DNA of 64,000 bases. Source: UBA6163 sp041753075. Lineage in GTDB: Bacteria > Planctomycetota > Planctomycetia > Pirellulales > Pirellulaceae. Shown here piece by piece: positions 52,616-62,018 of this stretch; within the stretch, counting starts at the first letter, position 1, and every line of letters starts with the position of its first letter. Below the pieces are notes generated by a model, which worked only from the letters and a program-made list of their open reading frames with translations, was not told the origin of the DNA and did not search any database. The DNA is taken from contig JBGSVE010000137.1 in the NCBI GenBank assembly GCA_041753075.1, positions 27,300 through 91,299 on the forward strand, read 5' to 3'. A program made the position numbers and the translations under genes.

Positions 52616-54078
52616 TGTTTTTTCTTCTTGCCTTTTGGAGGATTGGTGGCATCGTCTTCATCAGGTTTCGATGTCGGCATGAGTGCGCCGACTTCCTTGC
52701 GCCAGACGATCAGCTTTTCCTGCATGGCCTTGGCCCTGTCGGGTTGCAATGCGGCGAGGTTGTTCTTTTCGCTACTGTCCTGTGGGATGTTGTAGAGTTC
52801 CAGGGAATTGTCTTCATACCACTGGATGAGCTTCCAGTCGCCATCACGAATCGCTCCGTGCGGCGAGCCGCCCTGGTTCGAGTAGTGCGGGTAATGCCAG
52901 TAGAGAGGTTTGCCGCGCTGCATCGCTTCCCCTCTGAGAAGCGGAAGAAAACAGACGCCACCGAGATGCTGCTCGGGCTTCAAACTCTGACCGGCGAGTT
53001 GGAGCAATGTCGGATAGAAGTCCGTGCTGATAACCGGTGTGTTGCAGGTCGTTCCAGGCTTCGTCACACCGGGCGCGACGACGATCATCGGTTCGCGAAC
53101 GCCTCCTTCGTAAGGCCAGCCCTTGCCGCCGCGTAGCGGTAGGTTCGACGTGGGCCAACCTTCCGACGTTGACAGTCCGCCGTTGTCGGACATGAAAACA
53201 ATGATCGTCTTCTCTGTAAGTTCGTTTTTATCTAGCGCGGTGAGGATGCGGCCGATGCCCTCGTCAAGCTGCTCCAACATCGCGCCATACTTGGCGTGGT
53301 TTTGTACCAATCGCACTTTGTTCGCACGCTCCTGCCCCCAGGCGTCCACCGGAGCGTTCTCGGCTTTCTTCTCGTATTTCGCAACGAGATCTGCCCGCGC
53401 GCCGATGGGCGTATGCACCGCCAAAAAAGGAAGGTAGGCGAAGAACGGCTGATCTTTGTGTTCTGCGATGAAACTCACGGCTTCGTTCACGATGCGATCC
53501 GTCGTCTTGGGATCATCTTCGTGATCTGGCACGGGCAAGTCTGACACGGGATACCAAAACTGCGCGTTGCCTTTCTTACCGCTTCCGTTGTCTAGCGTCT
53601 TCGGAAAACCTTGTGCTCCGGGATAAAACTCATCGCCGCCCAGATGCCATTTGCCGGCGAAAAATGTCGCGTAACCCGCTTCGCGGAGAGACTCGGCGAC
53701 GGTTACTTCCTCCAGCGGCAGATGTCCCGCGTTAGGTGCCGACAGAAGTTTTCCCGAGCGGCCACCGGGAATGAAATTCGTAATGCCGAATCGCGGTGGA
53801 TACTTTCCGGTCATGATGCTGCCACGTGTCGGCGAACAGACGCAGCAAGCCGCATAACCTTGATCGAACTTCATCCCTCGCTTCGCCAACGAGTCGATCC
53901 GCGGCGTTTCATAAAACGTCTGCGGGTTGAAGGCACCAATGTCCATGCATCCAAGGTCATCCGCGAGAATAAAGACAATGTTGGGCTGCTCCGATGCAGC
54001 GGCTTGAAGCACGGCGGCTTGGAGCAAAGCGAGCGGACCCACCAAAATGATGGTGAGGAAATATCGGAAGGTTCGCAT
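52612..54078 (-). CDS. Secreted sulfatase (sulfatase 4)
   Basis: This 488-residue sulfatase has a signal peptide (RTFRYFLTIILVGPLALLQA), PNIVFILADDLGCMDIGAF with the metal-binding Asp pair, and motif CSPTRGSIMTGKY from residue 81. FAGKWHLGGDEFYPGAQGFP and FMSDNGGLSTSEGWPTSNLP are also diagnostic. ATG 54078 directly opens the signal peptide; ATG 54111 would add 11 residues. The C-terminus is basic (NPPKGKKKKQ). As the first gene of the leftward set it probably has the main promoter in the 80-110 bases before the divergent IS66 fragment. It is coupled to sulfatase 3 by ATGA. Confidence 0.92.
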   Translation of the reverse strand: MRTFRYFLTIILVGPLALLQAAVLQAAASEQPNIVFILADDLGCMDIGAFNPQTFYETPRIDSLAKRGMKFDQGYAACCVCSPTRGSIMTGKYPPRFGITNFIPGGRSGKLLSAPNAGHLPLEEVTVAESLREAGYATFFAGKWHLGGDEFYPGAQGFPKTLDNGSGKKGNAQFWYPVSDLPVPDHEDDPKTTDRIVNEAVSFIAEHKDQPFFAYLPFLAVHTPIGARADLVAKYEKKAENAPVDAWGQERANKVRLVQNHAKYGAMLEQLDEGIGRILTALDKNELTEKTIIVFMSDNGGLSTSEGWPTSNLPLRGGKGWPYEGGVREPMIVVAPGVTKPGTTCNTPVISTDFYPTLLQLAGQSLKPEQHLGGVCFLPLLRGEAMQRGKPLYWHYPHYSNQGGSPHGAIRDGDWKLIQWYEDNSLELYNIPQDSSEKNNLAALQPDRAKAMQEKLIVWRKEVGALMPTSKPDEDDATNPPKGKKKKQ

Positions 54079-54190
54079 CGGCTGCCTGTTGATTGGAATG
54101 GGGAGTGTCATGCTGTCAACTTTCGTAACTATTCAGCCTGTTGAAATCGATCTTGGCTAAAACACGCAATTTGGTTCTGTTTACGCGATC

Positions 54191-54650
54191 ATGGATGAAT
54201 CGCATTCCACCGCCGCCGCCGAGCCGCCAGTTGATACCAGTTTACTGGAAAAGCTGCTGAGTAATCGCTTGAGCGAAAACGAAGCTCGCCAATTTGCTAC
54301 GGAGAGCCCTCATTACATTACCTTTACGTTACTCGCCTTGCAGCAGCGACTCGCAGGTGTGACGCAGACCATCGGCCCTAACACGCCTTCGTCGGTCATT
54401 CCGCCCTTTCAAAAGCCGCCAGCCAAACCAAAGTCGAACAAGAAAGGCAAGAAGAATCGTGGCGGGCAACCTGGGCACGCCAGGCGCACACGAGATCCCT
54501 TGCCGCAGCCTGATCGCACACGAGAGCATCAGTGCGAGCGTTGTCCCAACTGCAATGGTGAGCTCGCACGCACCGGCAAGACGCGATCTCGACGCAGCGA
54601 AGACATTCCCGGAGCAAGCAGCCACCAAGATCGACGGAATGTTGCTAACT
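54191..54650 (+). pseudogene. IS66-family transposase (TnpC) 5' fragment
   Basis: The first ~145 codons read as an IS66 TnpC N-terminus: LLEKLLSNRLSENEARQFAT, the leucine-rich helical part, KSNKKGKKNRGGQPGHARRT and the zinc-ribbon CERCPNCNGELARTGKTR followed by SEDIP. After about 54625 homology stops, probably by frameshift or deletion, and the catalytic DDE part is missing. The frame happens to stay open into the next gene, giving a spurious 401-residue fusion. It marks an old insertion at the edge of the sulfatase cluster. Confidence 0.8.
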
Positions 54651-54916
54651 GGTGGTCTGGATGCACCGCAGGACTACACCGCTGGCGACGGCATTCGCCG
54701 TGCATCTTTGGGCGGCCAGTAGTATTGCTTGAACTTAACACAGCCGTCTTCAAGACGCGGGATGTGATTATCTGCTTCGCCGCCGCCGTAACGCCTATTT
54801 CGCGACTGTTGGGCGAAGCTATGATGAGGCGCTGGTTAGGCTCGCAAATGGTGGCGACGACCCTTGAACTTTCGCCCGTTCGTGTTCACTACTCTTGCTT
54901 TCGATTGGAACGCTTC

Positions 54917-55396
54917 ATGAAATGTCTGCCACTGTCGATTCTCGTTGCCGGTCAACTTTTATTGGTCGGGTATGGTATGGGACTCGGTATCGCCAACGCT
55001 GTCGAGCCTGAATCACCGCCGAAAGGCGTCGCCACTGCGGAACCTGTCGAAGACAGTATGCATGAATTTATGGAGTACTTTTTTCAGCCCACCTACAAGC
55101 AGCTGAAAGCGTCATTGGCTAACGAAACAGACGATAAGAATGTTTGGAAGTCGATCAAATCGGATGCGATGATTCTGGCTGAAGGTGGCAATTTGCTGCT
55201 GTCCAGGACGCCCGTAGAAGATGGCGATGATTGGACAAATCAAAGTGTGCAAGTGCGAAACTTCGGTGGTCAGCTCTACCGGGCCGCCAAAACAAAAGAT
55301 TTCGCGGCGGCGACGGCGAGCTATCGCAGCATGATCGAAAACTGCAACGCTTGCCACAAACAGTTTGCCGATGGCAAGTATATCCTGACGCCGTAG
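54917..55396 (+). CDS. Secreted class II (c'-type) cytochrome c
   Basis: This 159-residue protein has a signal peptide (CLPLSILVAGQLLLVGYGMG, then IANAVEP) and a helical body (residues 40-130). A single heme-attachment motif CNACH sits at about 143-147, near the C-terminus (NCNACHKQFADGKYILTP). A C-terminal CxxCH on a four-helix bundle is the cytochrome c' / c556 pattern. ATG 54917 is in the same frame as the upstream transposase debris, but its signal peptide argues for a start here. It likely works in periplasmic electron transfer or gas/oxidant handling. A sensor kinase gene follows after about 290 bases; a functional link is only suggested by proximity. Confidence 0.8.
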   Translation: MKCLPLSILVAGQLLLVGYGMGLGIANAVEPESPPKGVATAEPVEDSMHEFMEYFFQPTYKQLKASLANETDDKNVWKSIKSDAMILAEGGNLLLSRTPVEDGDDWTNQSVQVRNFGGQLYRAAKTKDFAAATASYRSMIENCNACHKQFADGKYILTP

Positions 55397-55683
55397 TTCG
55401 CAATCGGCAGAGTTCTGTCCACGATCATGGATAGAATCTTCTCATCATGCTCGGGGCGAACGGATTCAGCGTAGACCCAGTGAAATGAGAAACGTCTAAA
55501 ACTCCGACTGTACCGGTGATTGTCGATTCATTGGGCGTGAATCGCGGCAGCGGTACGATGATTGCTTTACAAGTCGTACTTGGTCTGTCAGCAGCGCATC
55601 GTTTCTCGATTGCGGAGAGCGTGCCCCTTTGATTTTGGACTTGGCTGCGGACCGCACCCCTGCGTTATGCAACGAGGCGCACG

Positions 55684-57213
55684 ATGTCTGAACCGGTGTT
55701 AAACTATGACTATTCAAAATTCCTCAACCTGGAGGCGACCACCAGTCGAGCAGCGAGCGAACACGTCGCGCGCATCCCGTTTGGACGGAATGGCCTCGTA
55801 ACTCAACCCCACGGTTCGGCAACGCCTGTCAGCACCGTGAGGAGATTGCATCGGCTGTTGCTCATGTCCAACCGTGTTTCCGCGTTATCGACTATCCTGC
55901 GTTTGCCAATGCGAATCTTGGGTCTCGTTCTGCTGCTGGTCTTTACGGCTGAAGTCGCCGTCATGTTGGTGCTTCCCTACGTCGTCCCCACAATGCTGGG
56001 CGAAACTGGAAAGGCGGTCATTGATGCGGTCTTGTTGACGTCCGCGTGTGCGCCAGTTCTATGGCTTGTCATCATCGGACCGCTGCGACGAATCGCGATC
56101 CAGGAGCACGAGCGAAGTGAAACGATTGTTGCCAATGCCAGCGAAAGTATTTTGACCTTCGATCAAAGCGGCAAGATTCTGTCGTGCAACCGCGCCGCGA
56201 CCGAGCTGTTCGGTGTTGACGTGCAGACACTGATCGGAAGGTCAATGCGATCGTTGGTGCCAAGTCTTCCCGGTGACCTATCCGCATTGCCGATGGTCTT
56301 CCAGGTCGATGCGTCGCGCCCTGATGGCGAGCGTTTCCCTGTTCAAGTTTCCGTGAGCCAGTACCCGTCGGAGACTGAAGAAACCCGAATCGCCATCGTT
56401 CGTGATCTCACTGAGTCGCAAAAGGCCGAGCAAGAACGACTTACCATGGCTCGCCAAACCGAAGCATTACGAGCACAACAGATGGCGACGCTCGCGCAAT
56501 TGGCTACGGGCGTCGCTCACGAGATTCGCAACCCTTTGACTTCCATCAAGATGTTGATCCAAGTCAATCGAGCCAAATCTGCTGACGAGGGTTTACCGAC
56601 AGATGATTTGGAATTGGTCGAGCAAGAGATTCGCCGGATGGAGCGTTCGGTCAACAGCCTGCTCGATTTCGCCCGACCTGAAGCGAGCGAATTTAGCGCG
56701 TTTGCTATACAAGACGCAGTTTCGAAAACCGTGCACTTGATTGATGGTCGATGCAAGTCACAGGGCGTCGAACTTCATGTCGATGCGCCTCGGTTCGCAA
56801 TTCGTATCAACGGGGACTCGGCTCAGCTTCAGCAGCTACTTTTGAACCTCGTGCTCAACGCGCTGGACGCAATGCCCGTCGGTGGCAAACTCTCGATTGC
56901 GATAAGCAGCGAAGATTCTGTTGTTAACATTCGAGTCAGTGACAGTGGCGTTGGAATCAGCGAGAGCGTGCTCGGAAAACTGTTCACTCCCTTTGTGACC
57001 ACCAAAGCGAACGGCGTCGGCTTGGGGTTGGGCATCTGCCGCCGCATCGCGCACGCGCACGGTGGTTCGCTGACAGGTCAAAATCAAGTGACCGGTGGCG
57101 CTAGTTTTCAGTTGACTCTGCCAATCGCAATAACCGCTGCGGTAGACGTAAACACCGAAGCAGAAGCCTGTATTGAAACGTCGAACGTTTTGGCGACTTC
57201 CGCAACGGAGTGA
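55684..57213 (+). CDS. Membrane sensor histidine kinase (NtrB/AtoS-like)
   Basis: This 509-residue kinase has two transmembrane helices (about 76-100 and 113-132) with almost no periplasmic loop, so it may sense the membrane or a cytoplasmic signal. A PAS domain follows (about 145-245, ILTFDQSGKILSCNRAATEL). HisKA has the phospho-His279 in LATGVAHEIRNPLTSIKM, and HATPase_c has the N box NLVLNALDAMPVGG, DSGVGIS and GVGLGLGICRRIAHAHGG. GAGG lies 7 bases before the ATG. Its stop overlaps the start region of the response regulator gene (GAGTGATGATG), so the two are coupled. Confidence 0.92.
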   Translation: MSEPVLNYDYSKFLNLEATTSRAASEHVARIPFGRNGLVTQPHGSATPVSTVRRLHRLLLMSNRVSALSTILRLPMRILGLVLLLVFTAEVAVMLVLPYVVPTMLGETGKAVIDAVLLTSACAPVLWLVIIGPLRRIAIQEHERSETIVANASESILTFDQSGKILSCNRAATELFGVDVQTLIGRSMRSLVPSLPGDLSALPMVFQVDASRPDGERFPVQVSVSQYPSETEETRIAIVRDLTESQKAEQERLTMARQTEALRAQQMATLAQLATGVAHEIRNPLTSIKMLIQVNRAKSADEGLPTDDLELVEQEIRRMERSVNSLLDFARPEASEFSAFAIQDAVSKTVHLIDGRCKSQGVELHVDAPRFAIRINGDSAQLQQLLLNLVLNALDAMPVGGKLSIAISSEDSVVNIRVSDSGVGISESVLGKLFTPFVTTKANGVGLGLGICRRIAHAHGGSLTGQNQVTGGASFQLTLPIAITAAVDVNTEAEACIETSNVLATSATE

Positions 57214-57215
57214 TG

Positions 57216-58631
57216 ATGCAAAGTTTATTAGTCATCGATGACGAACCCTCGATCTTGAAAGCGTTCGAGCGAGCGTTCACAAAAGCAGACACAACGGTCC
57301 TGACAGCGATGAATGCTGCCGATGGTGAATCACTATTTAAGTCGGCCAAGCCCGATGTTGTCGTCATTGATCTAAGCTTGCCCGACGCGTCCGGTCTGGA
57401 ATGCTTTAAACGATTGCGGGCCAACGACGCGCGAGTGCCTGTGATTTTCATCACCGGACATGGCACGGTGGAGTCGGCAATCGAAGCGACGAGACTCGGT
57501 GCGTATGATTACCTGTTCAAACCGCTCGAACTCGACGCGATGAGAACGCTGTTGGACAAAGCGTTCAACCTCAGTCGCATGGTTCGCGTACAGCCGGTTT
57601 TAGCTGACGAGGGAGATACGGTTGCCGATGCAATCGTCGGTCGCTGCAATGCGATGAAGGAAGCTTACAAGGCAATCGGTCGCGTTGCGTCGCAGAACTT
57701 AACCGTATTGTTGCTCGGTGAAAGTGGAACCGGCAAAGAGGTTGTCGCCCAAGCCATTTACCATCACAGCTCACGAGCCAATGGCCCTTTTCAAGCGATC
57801 AACTGCGCCGCGATTCCCGATGCGCTGCTTGAGAGTGAGATTTTTGGCCACGAAAAGGGTGCGTTCACCGACGCCCACCGGCAACGGATTGGCAAACTCG
57901 AACAAGCCGACAAGGGAACGCTGTTTCTGGATGAAGTCGGCGACATGTCACCAAAGACGCAAGCCAAAGTGCTGCGAGTTCTCCAAGACCAAACCTTTGA
58001 GCGGGTCGGTGGCAACACGCCGATCAAAGTAGACGCGCGAATCATTGCGGCAACGAATCATGACCTGAAGCAGTTAGTCGCCGAAGGGTTGTTTCGATCG
58101 GATTTGTATTTCCGTTTGAGCGTCGTGACGATTCATCTGCCGCCACTTCGCGATCGCGATGACGACCTACGAGTGCTCGCCGAGTATTTCCTGCGCAAAT
58201 ACAGCCACGAGTTCGGCAAGGATATTCGCAGCATCGCTCCTGAGACACTGGAACTTTTGCAGCAATACAATTGGCCGGGCAATGTGCGTGAACTCGAGAG
58301 CGCGATGAAGCAATCACTGCTGATCGCACGTGGCAACATATTATTGCCCGAATTCCTTCCTCCGCTTGCGGACGCCAAGACGCAGATCCATGGTGGCAAG
58401 TCTGATCAAGAGTATTTGACGAAAGCGTACGTCGCGGATCGAATTGAATCTGGCAGCGAGAACCTACACGCCGAAGCGATCGCGATCGCAGAAGAACAAT
58501 TGTTTCGCCAAGTCTTGAAACACACCAGCGGAAATCAACTCAAGGCGGCAAGCATTCTTGGCATATCGAGAGTCACGCTGCGCAGCAAATTGAAATCGCT
58601 CGGTATCGAAGCGGGCGATTACAGTTCGTGA
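57216..58631 (+). CDS. Sigma-54-dependent response regulator (NtrC family)
   Basis: This 471-residue activator has a receiver domain with phospho-Asp52 (VVVIDLSLPDASG) and the KP loop (YLFKPLEL). The AAA+ domain has Walker A GESGTGKE at 168-175, the sigma-54 loop GAFTDA (215-220, a tolerated GAFTGA variant), FLDEVGDM, and RVGGNTPIKVDARIIAATN with RSDLYFRL. A Fis-type helix-turn-helix ends it (GNQLKAASILGISRVTLRSK). ATG 57216 is preferred because GGAG is 5 bases upstream; ATG 57213 and GTG 57210 also fit. It pairs with the preceding kinase. Its target promoters are not evident in this window. Confidence 0.93.
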   Translation: MQSLLVIDDEPSILKAFERAFTKADTTVLTAMNAADGESLFKSAKPDVVVIDLSLPDASGLECFKRLRANDARVPVIFITGHGTVESAIEATRLGAYDYLFKPLELDAMRTLLDKAFNLSRMVRVQPVLADEGDTVADAIVGRCNAMKEAYKAIGRVASQNLTVLLLGESGTGKEVVAQAIYHHSSRANGPFQAINCAAIPDALLESEIFGHEKGAFTDAHRQRIGKLEQADKGTLFLDEVGDMSPKTQAKVLRVLQDQTFERVGGNTPIKVDARIIAATNHDLKQLVAEGLFRSDLYFRLSVVTIHLPPLRDRDDDLRVLAEYFLRKYSHEFGKDIRSIAPETLELLQQYNWPGNVRELESAMKQSLLIARGNILLPEFLPPLADAKTQIHGGKSDQEYLTKAYVADRIESGSENLHAEAIAIAEEQLFRQVLKHTSGNQLKAASILGISRVTLRSKLKSLGIEAGDYSS

Positions 58632-58661
58632 TAATTCATTGTTAAACTGACGTATCAATGA

Positions 58662-60041
58662 CTAGGTCAATCGACTCAAGAAAACTTCTTGCATGAAATC
58701 TCTGGCAATCTGTAGTGGGTCGGCGTCCAAATCGTAGACGTCCTTTTCCTCAGCAATATCAAGTCTCTTGCGAGCGATCTTGTTGTTGACAACGAGAATC
58801 TCGCGGAGCGTAACCGGGCAATCTTTGATGTCCGATAGTCGTACGCTCCGTTCATCACCACGTTGCTCTCCGATAAGTAAACATGCGCTAGGCCCAATCC
58901 CGTCGACACTGCGATCTGTGTCTGAAAACCAGTGCCGACCGAAGAAGAAACAGTATTGAATTCGTTCGGAACCCTGCCGGAAATTCGCCCAGAAATACCA
59001 GGTCTTTCCAGCCTGGCCACCTGAGCGAAGTGTTTCCCAGGTGGGTTGATCCAAAACCTCAAAACCACTTATCTGTACCTCCACTACTCCATTAGACGCA
59101 TTGGTGATTTGGGTACCGCATCGCTCAAAGGCATCCTTCACCTGTTCCATCTGTCGGACCCAACGCAGATATTCCAGCTTGCGTCTTTCATCGACACGAG
59201 CATTCGTTTCACCGACAATGCTGGCCGCCCAGTCTTTCAATTCATCGACTTCCCGCTGTGCGTTGACATAGATTTGTAGGGTACGATTCAAAGAACGGGT
59301 CACCAACTGTGTCAGAGGGTTGAAGTTCCCATCGTCAGCCGATGTCAGCGCCTCATAGTATTCCTTTCGCTCCTCTTGCCGAATCACCGCTGCGGTGAGC
59401 TTGTTTCCAAACAATACAAGGTCTTGCCAGAGACGAGCCATTCGCCCGTTGCCGTCCTTGAAAGGGTGCAACCGAGCAATGCACCAATGAGTCCAGGTCG
59501 CGAGCGTGATCGGTTCCGCGTCACGGGAAGCCCCGAGCTTCTGCAGAAAATCCGCAAGTAACACGTCGAGTTGCTCCGGACGCGGCGGCTGATGTTTCGC
59601 TCCCGTAATCATTACACCTTCGCTACGAATTCGTCCTGCACCGAAGTCCAAAACGTCCGTCATCAATGTTTCGTGCACTTGGGTCAGGGCCTCTTGCCTG
59701 CTCCACGAATCGCGACTCTCAATCAGCGCCTGGACTTCAAAAATTGCCTTGCTGAGATTGATCGCTTCAGTGGCTTCTCGCTTGCGTCCGACATCAACGA
59801 TACCGCCAGCTTCGAGGATACTCTTGGTTTCTCGCAGTGTGAGCGTATTCCCTTCAATCGCATTGCTGTTGTAGACGCGCTCCCCTAGCAACTCCTTTCG
59901 TATGTTATCGACTACATCCGGAGGTAGCGGACGACGCTCATTAACCTGCTTTGCCAAAGCATTTGCGTCTGCAATCAATTCGCTGGTGACTTCGTTGAAT
60001 TTGATATTGGCAAGAGCGGGAATGTCCACAAATGATCTCAC
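58662..60041 (-). CDS. Fic-family protein (probable AMP transferase, class II)
   Basis: This 459-residue protein has a Fic domain with the intact catalytic motif HPFKDGNGRMAR (His192), which transfers AMP (or another nucleotide part) to target hydroxyls. An N-terminal inhibitory segment SNAIEGN (Ser59, Glu63) fits the [S/T]xxxE[G/N] rule, so it is self-inhibited in the class II manner rather than relying on a separate antitoxin. The N-terminal part (PPDVVDNIRKELLGERVYNS, ETKSILEAGG) and the C-terminal ~200 residues match common bacterial Fic/DOC proteins. It is flanked by other accessory genes. The target protein is unknown; housekeeping, defence or toxin roles are all open. Confidence 0.88.
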   Translation of the reverse strand: MRSFVDIPALANIKFNEVTSELIADANALAKQVNERRPLPPDVVDNIRKELLGERVYNSNAIEGNTLTLRETKSILEAGGIVDVGRKREATEAINLSKAIFEVQALIESRDSWSRQEALTQVHETLMTDVLDFGAGRIRSEGVMITGAKHQPPRPEQLDVLLADFLQKLGASRDAEPITLATWTHWCIARLHPFKDGNGRMARLWQDLVLFGNKLTAAVIRQEERKEYYEALTSADDGNFNPLTQLVTRSLNRTLQIYVNAQREVDELKDWAASIVGETNARVDERRKLEYLRWVRQMEQVKDAFERCGTQITNASNGVVEVQISGFEVLDQPTWETLRSGGQAGKTWYFWANFRQGSERIQYCFFFGRHWFSDTDRSVDGIGPSACLLIGEQRGDERSVRLSDIKDCPVTLREILVVNNKIARKRLDIAEEKDVYDLDADPLQIARDFMQEVFLSRLT

Positions 60042-60114
60042 GGGAGAAACAACGTCGATGTTTTTGCCACAGTCGCCTAGATTCTAATCGAGTCGGGACA
60101 ATCTAGCACTGGCA

Positions 60115-60977
60115 TTAAGCGGCTATGGGCATCACGCCTTTCAAGCCACGAGCGAACCAGGGATAGATCGTTGGGATCACGAGCGAGGTGAGCAGTGTGG
60201 ATGTGATCAGCCCGCCGATCACGACTGTGGCTAACGGACGTTGCATCTCAGCGCCGTCACTGGTCGAGAGCGCCATCGGCATGAATCCGAGGCTGGCAAC
60301 GAGGGCTGTCATCAACACCGGACGCAAGCGCACAAGTGCCGTATCGTGACTGACATCTTGGAGAGGCATTCCTGACTTGCGAGAGTGTTCTGCAGCGCTG
60401 ACCCAGACCAAGCCGTTGAGTACTGCGACACCGAACAAAGCGATGAAACCGACACCGGCAGAAATACTGAACGGCATCTCACGAAGGTAAAGCGCGATGA
60501 CTCCACCGGACGCTGCCATCGGAACAGCCAAGAAAATCAATAGTGCCAATCGCATCGAACCGAGGCTGGTGTGCAACAGCAGCATGATGATTAACAACAC
60601 AATGGGTGTGATGATCGCGAGTCTTCGGCTGGCCGACTGCAAATTCTCAAAATCACCGCCCCAGCGGATTTCATAACCGGGTGCGAACGCGACCTTGTCG
60701 GCGACAGCGGCTTGGGCTTCGGTGACGAACGACGCGACGTCACGCCCGCGAACATTGGCGGAAATAAACGTACGGCGGCGGTTGCCTTCGTGCTCGATCG
60801 TGGGTGGCGTTTCTTCCAAACGGATGTCAGCGAGTTCCTTTAGCGGGACGGCTTGGCCTTTGGAATCGGCAACGGGCACTTGCTCCAGTAAGCTCAGGTT
60901 CTCTCGCCACTTCTCTGGAACTCGAACCATAATCGGATATCGTGCTCGACCCTCGAAGATCTGTCCGACCTGATATT
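60115..60977 (-). pseudogene. C-terminal remnant of an RND metal-efflux pump (CzcA/CusA)
   Basis: The frame reads QVGQIFEGRARYPIMVRVPE, then the periplasmic part and the last membrane block (LAIITPIVLLIIMLLLHTSL, GFIALFGVAVLNGLVWVSA, LRPVLMTALVASLGFMPMAL, LVIPTIYPWFA), as in the last ~270 residues of CzcA/CusA heavy-metal pumps. A complete protein has ~1,030 residues. The first ~750 are missing and the frame joins, out of phase, the truncated membrane-fusion gene upstream. An internal ATG at 60930 might give a fragment, but without the first half no pump can form. Confidence 0.88.
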
Positions 60978-62018
60978 CGCAAGCACGATCAGGGAATCGC
61001 CACGCATCACTCGTTCATTATTCGCAAAGCCTCTCGACTCGATGCTGCCCGCGATCGGCGCTCGCACTTCGAGACGTGAAAGTGAGTCCTCGTCGGACAA
61101 GTTGACGGTTTCCCGATTCTCCTTGTAACCCAGCAACATTTCGAGTGACTGCCAAGCCAGATTGAATTGACGATCTGCTTCGGCAACGTCGGCGTCCGCT
61201 TCTAATTTGGCTTGCTCGGCCGCGAACTTCGCCTGATCTCGCGCGGTGCGAAATGCGGTTTCCGCTAGCTGACGTTCGCCTTCACGTTCACGAACGGTTC
61301 GGCCAGCGATGGAACCCGACGCCAATAGAGGACGCACGTTCGCGAGCATTTCGTCAGCGAGTCGCAAGCGTGAGTAGGCGGATAAAATATCTTGGCGATA
61401 AATTCCGAGTGATAGATTTGAGGACGCTGCTTCAATTGCTTGGCTGGACTGTTCCTGGTCGAGCATTGCGGAGAGCTGATCGAGATTCTTTGCCAACGTC
61501 GATTCGCGCAGTGAGATTTGTTGTGCGATGTCGCGTTGTTTCTTTCGCTTGAGAATCTCAGCACGCGCTTGACCGATCTCAGGGCTGCGAAGTACTACGA
61601 TCAAATCTCCGGCAGCGACTTGATCGCCGGGTGTGACAAGCATCTCGGCCAAGATGCCGTCCAATGGTGCTTTGACATAGACGTGCTTTGATTGGTCATA
61701 ACGAAGGCGTCCCGGTACGGTATGAACGTGCTGAACCAATTGAGTTTGGGCTGCGGCGCTTTCAAGTTTTATCGCCTTCAGCTTTCCTTCTAACAAGACC
61801 AACATATCCGGCGACGTCGAAGCGTCAGCAGGTTCAGTTGCTTCGGTTATTGCGGAGCCGCCCGAGTTGATGTGATGCATCAACATCCAGCCGCCTCCCA
61901 TCACGCCCAACACCAACAGCGTCGGCAAGCCCTTCATTACAGTTTGCACAAAGCTAGGCTTCGCGGCGGATGACTTTTCATGTTGGGCTGTAACATTCGA
62001 TTCGCTGTGGTCTGTCAT
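60894..62018 (-). pseudogene. Truncated membrane-fusion protein (CusB/CzcB type)
   Basis: This is the N-terminal ~350 residues of an RND periplasmic adaptor. A transmembrane anchor comes first (LPTLLVLGVMGGGWMLMHHI), then the lipoyl-like half (YVKAPLDGILAEMLVTPGDQ), a long coiled-coil hairpin (about 160-300) and the second lipoyl half (RLEVRAPIAGSIESRGFANN, VMRGDSLIVLAN). Homology stops near 60972; the last ~27 codons read the CzcA sequence in the wrong frame. ATG 62018 is chosen over an upstream TTG. The adaptor's C-terminal beta-barrel and membrane-proximal domains are gone, so it is likely non-functional. Confidence 0.82.

Noticed and set aside
54191..55396. A single 401-residue protein
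   Set aside because: The first half is an IS66 transposase fragment and the last 159 residues are a complete exported cytochrome with its own signal peptide.
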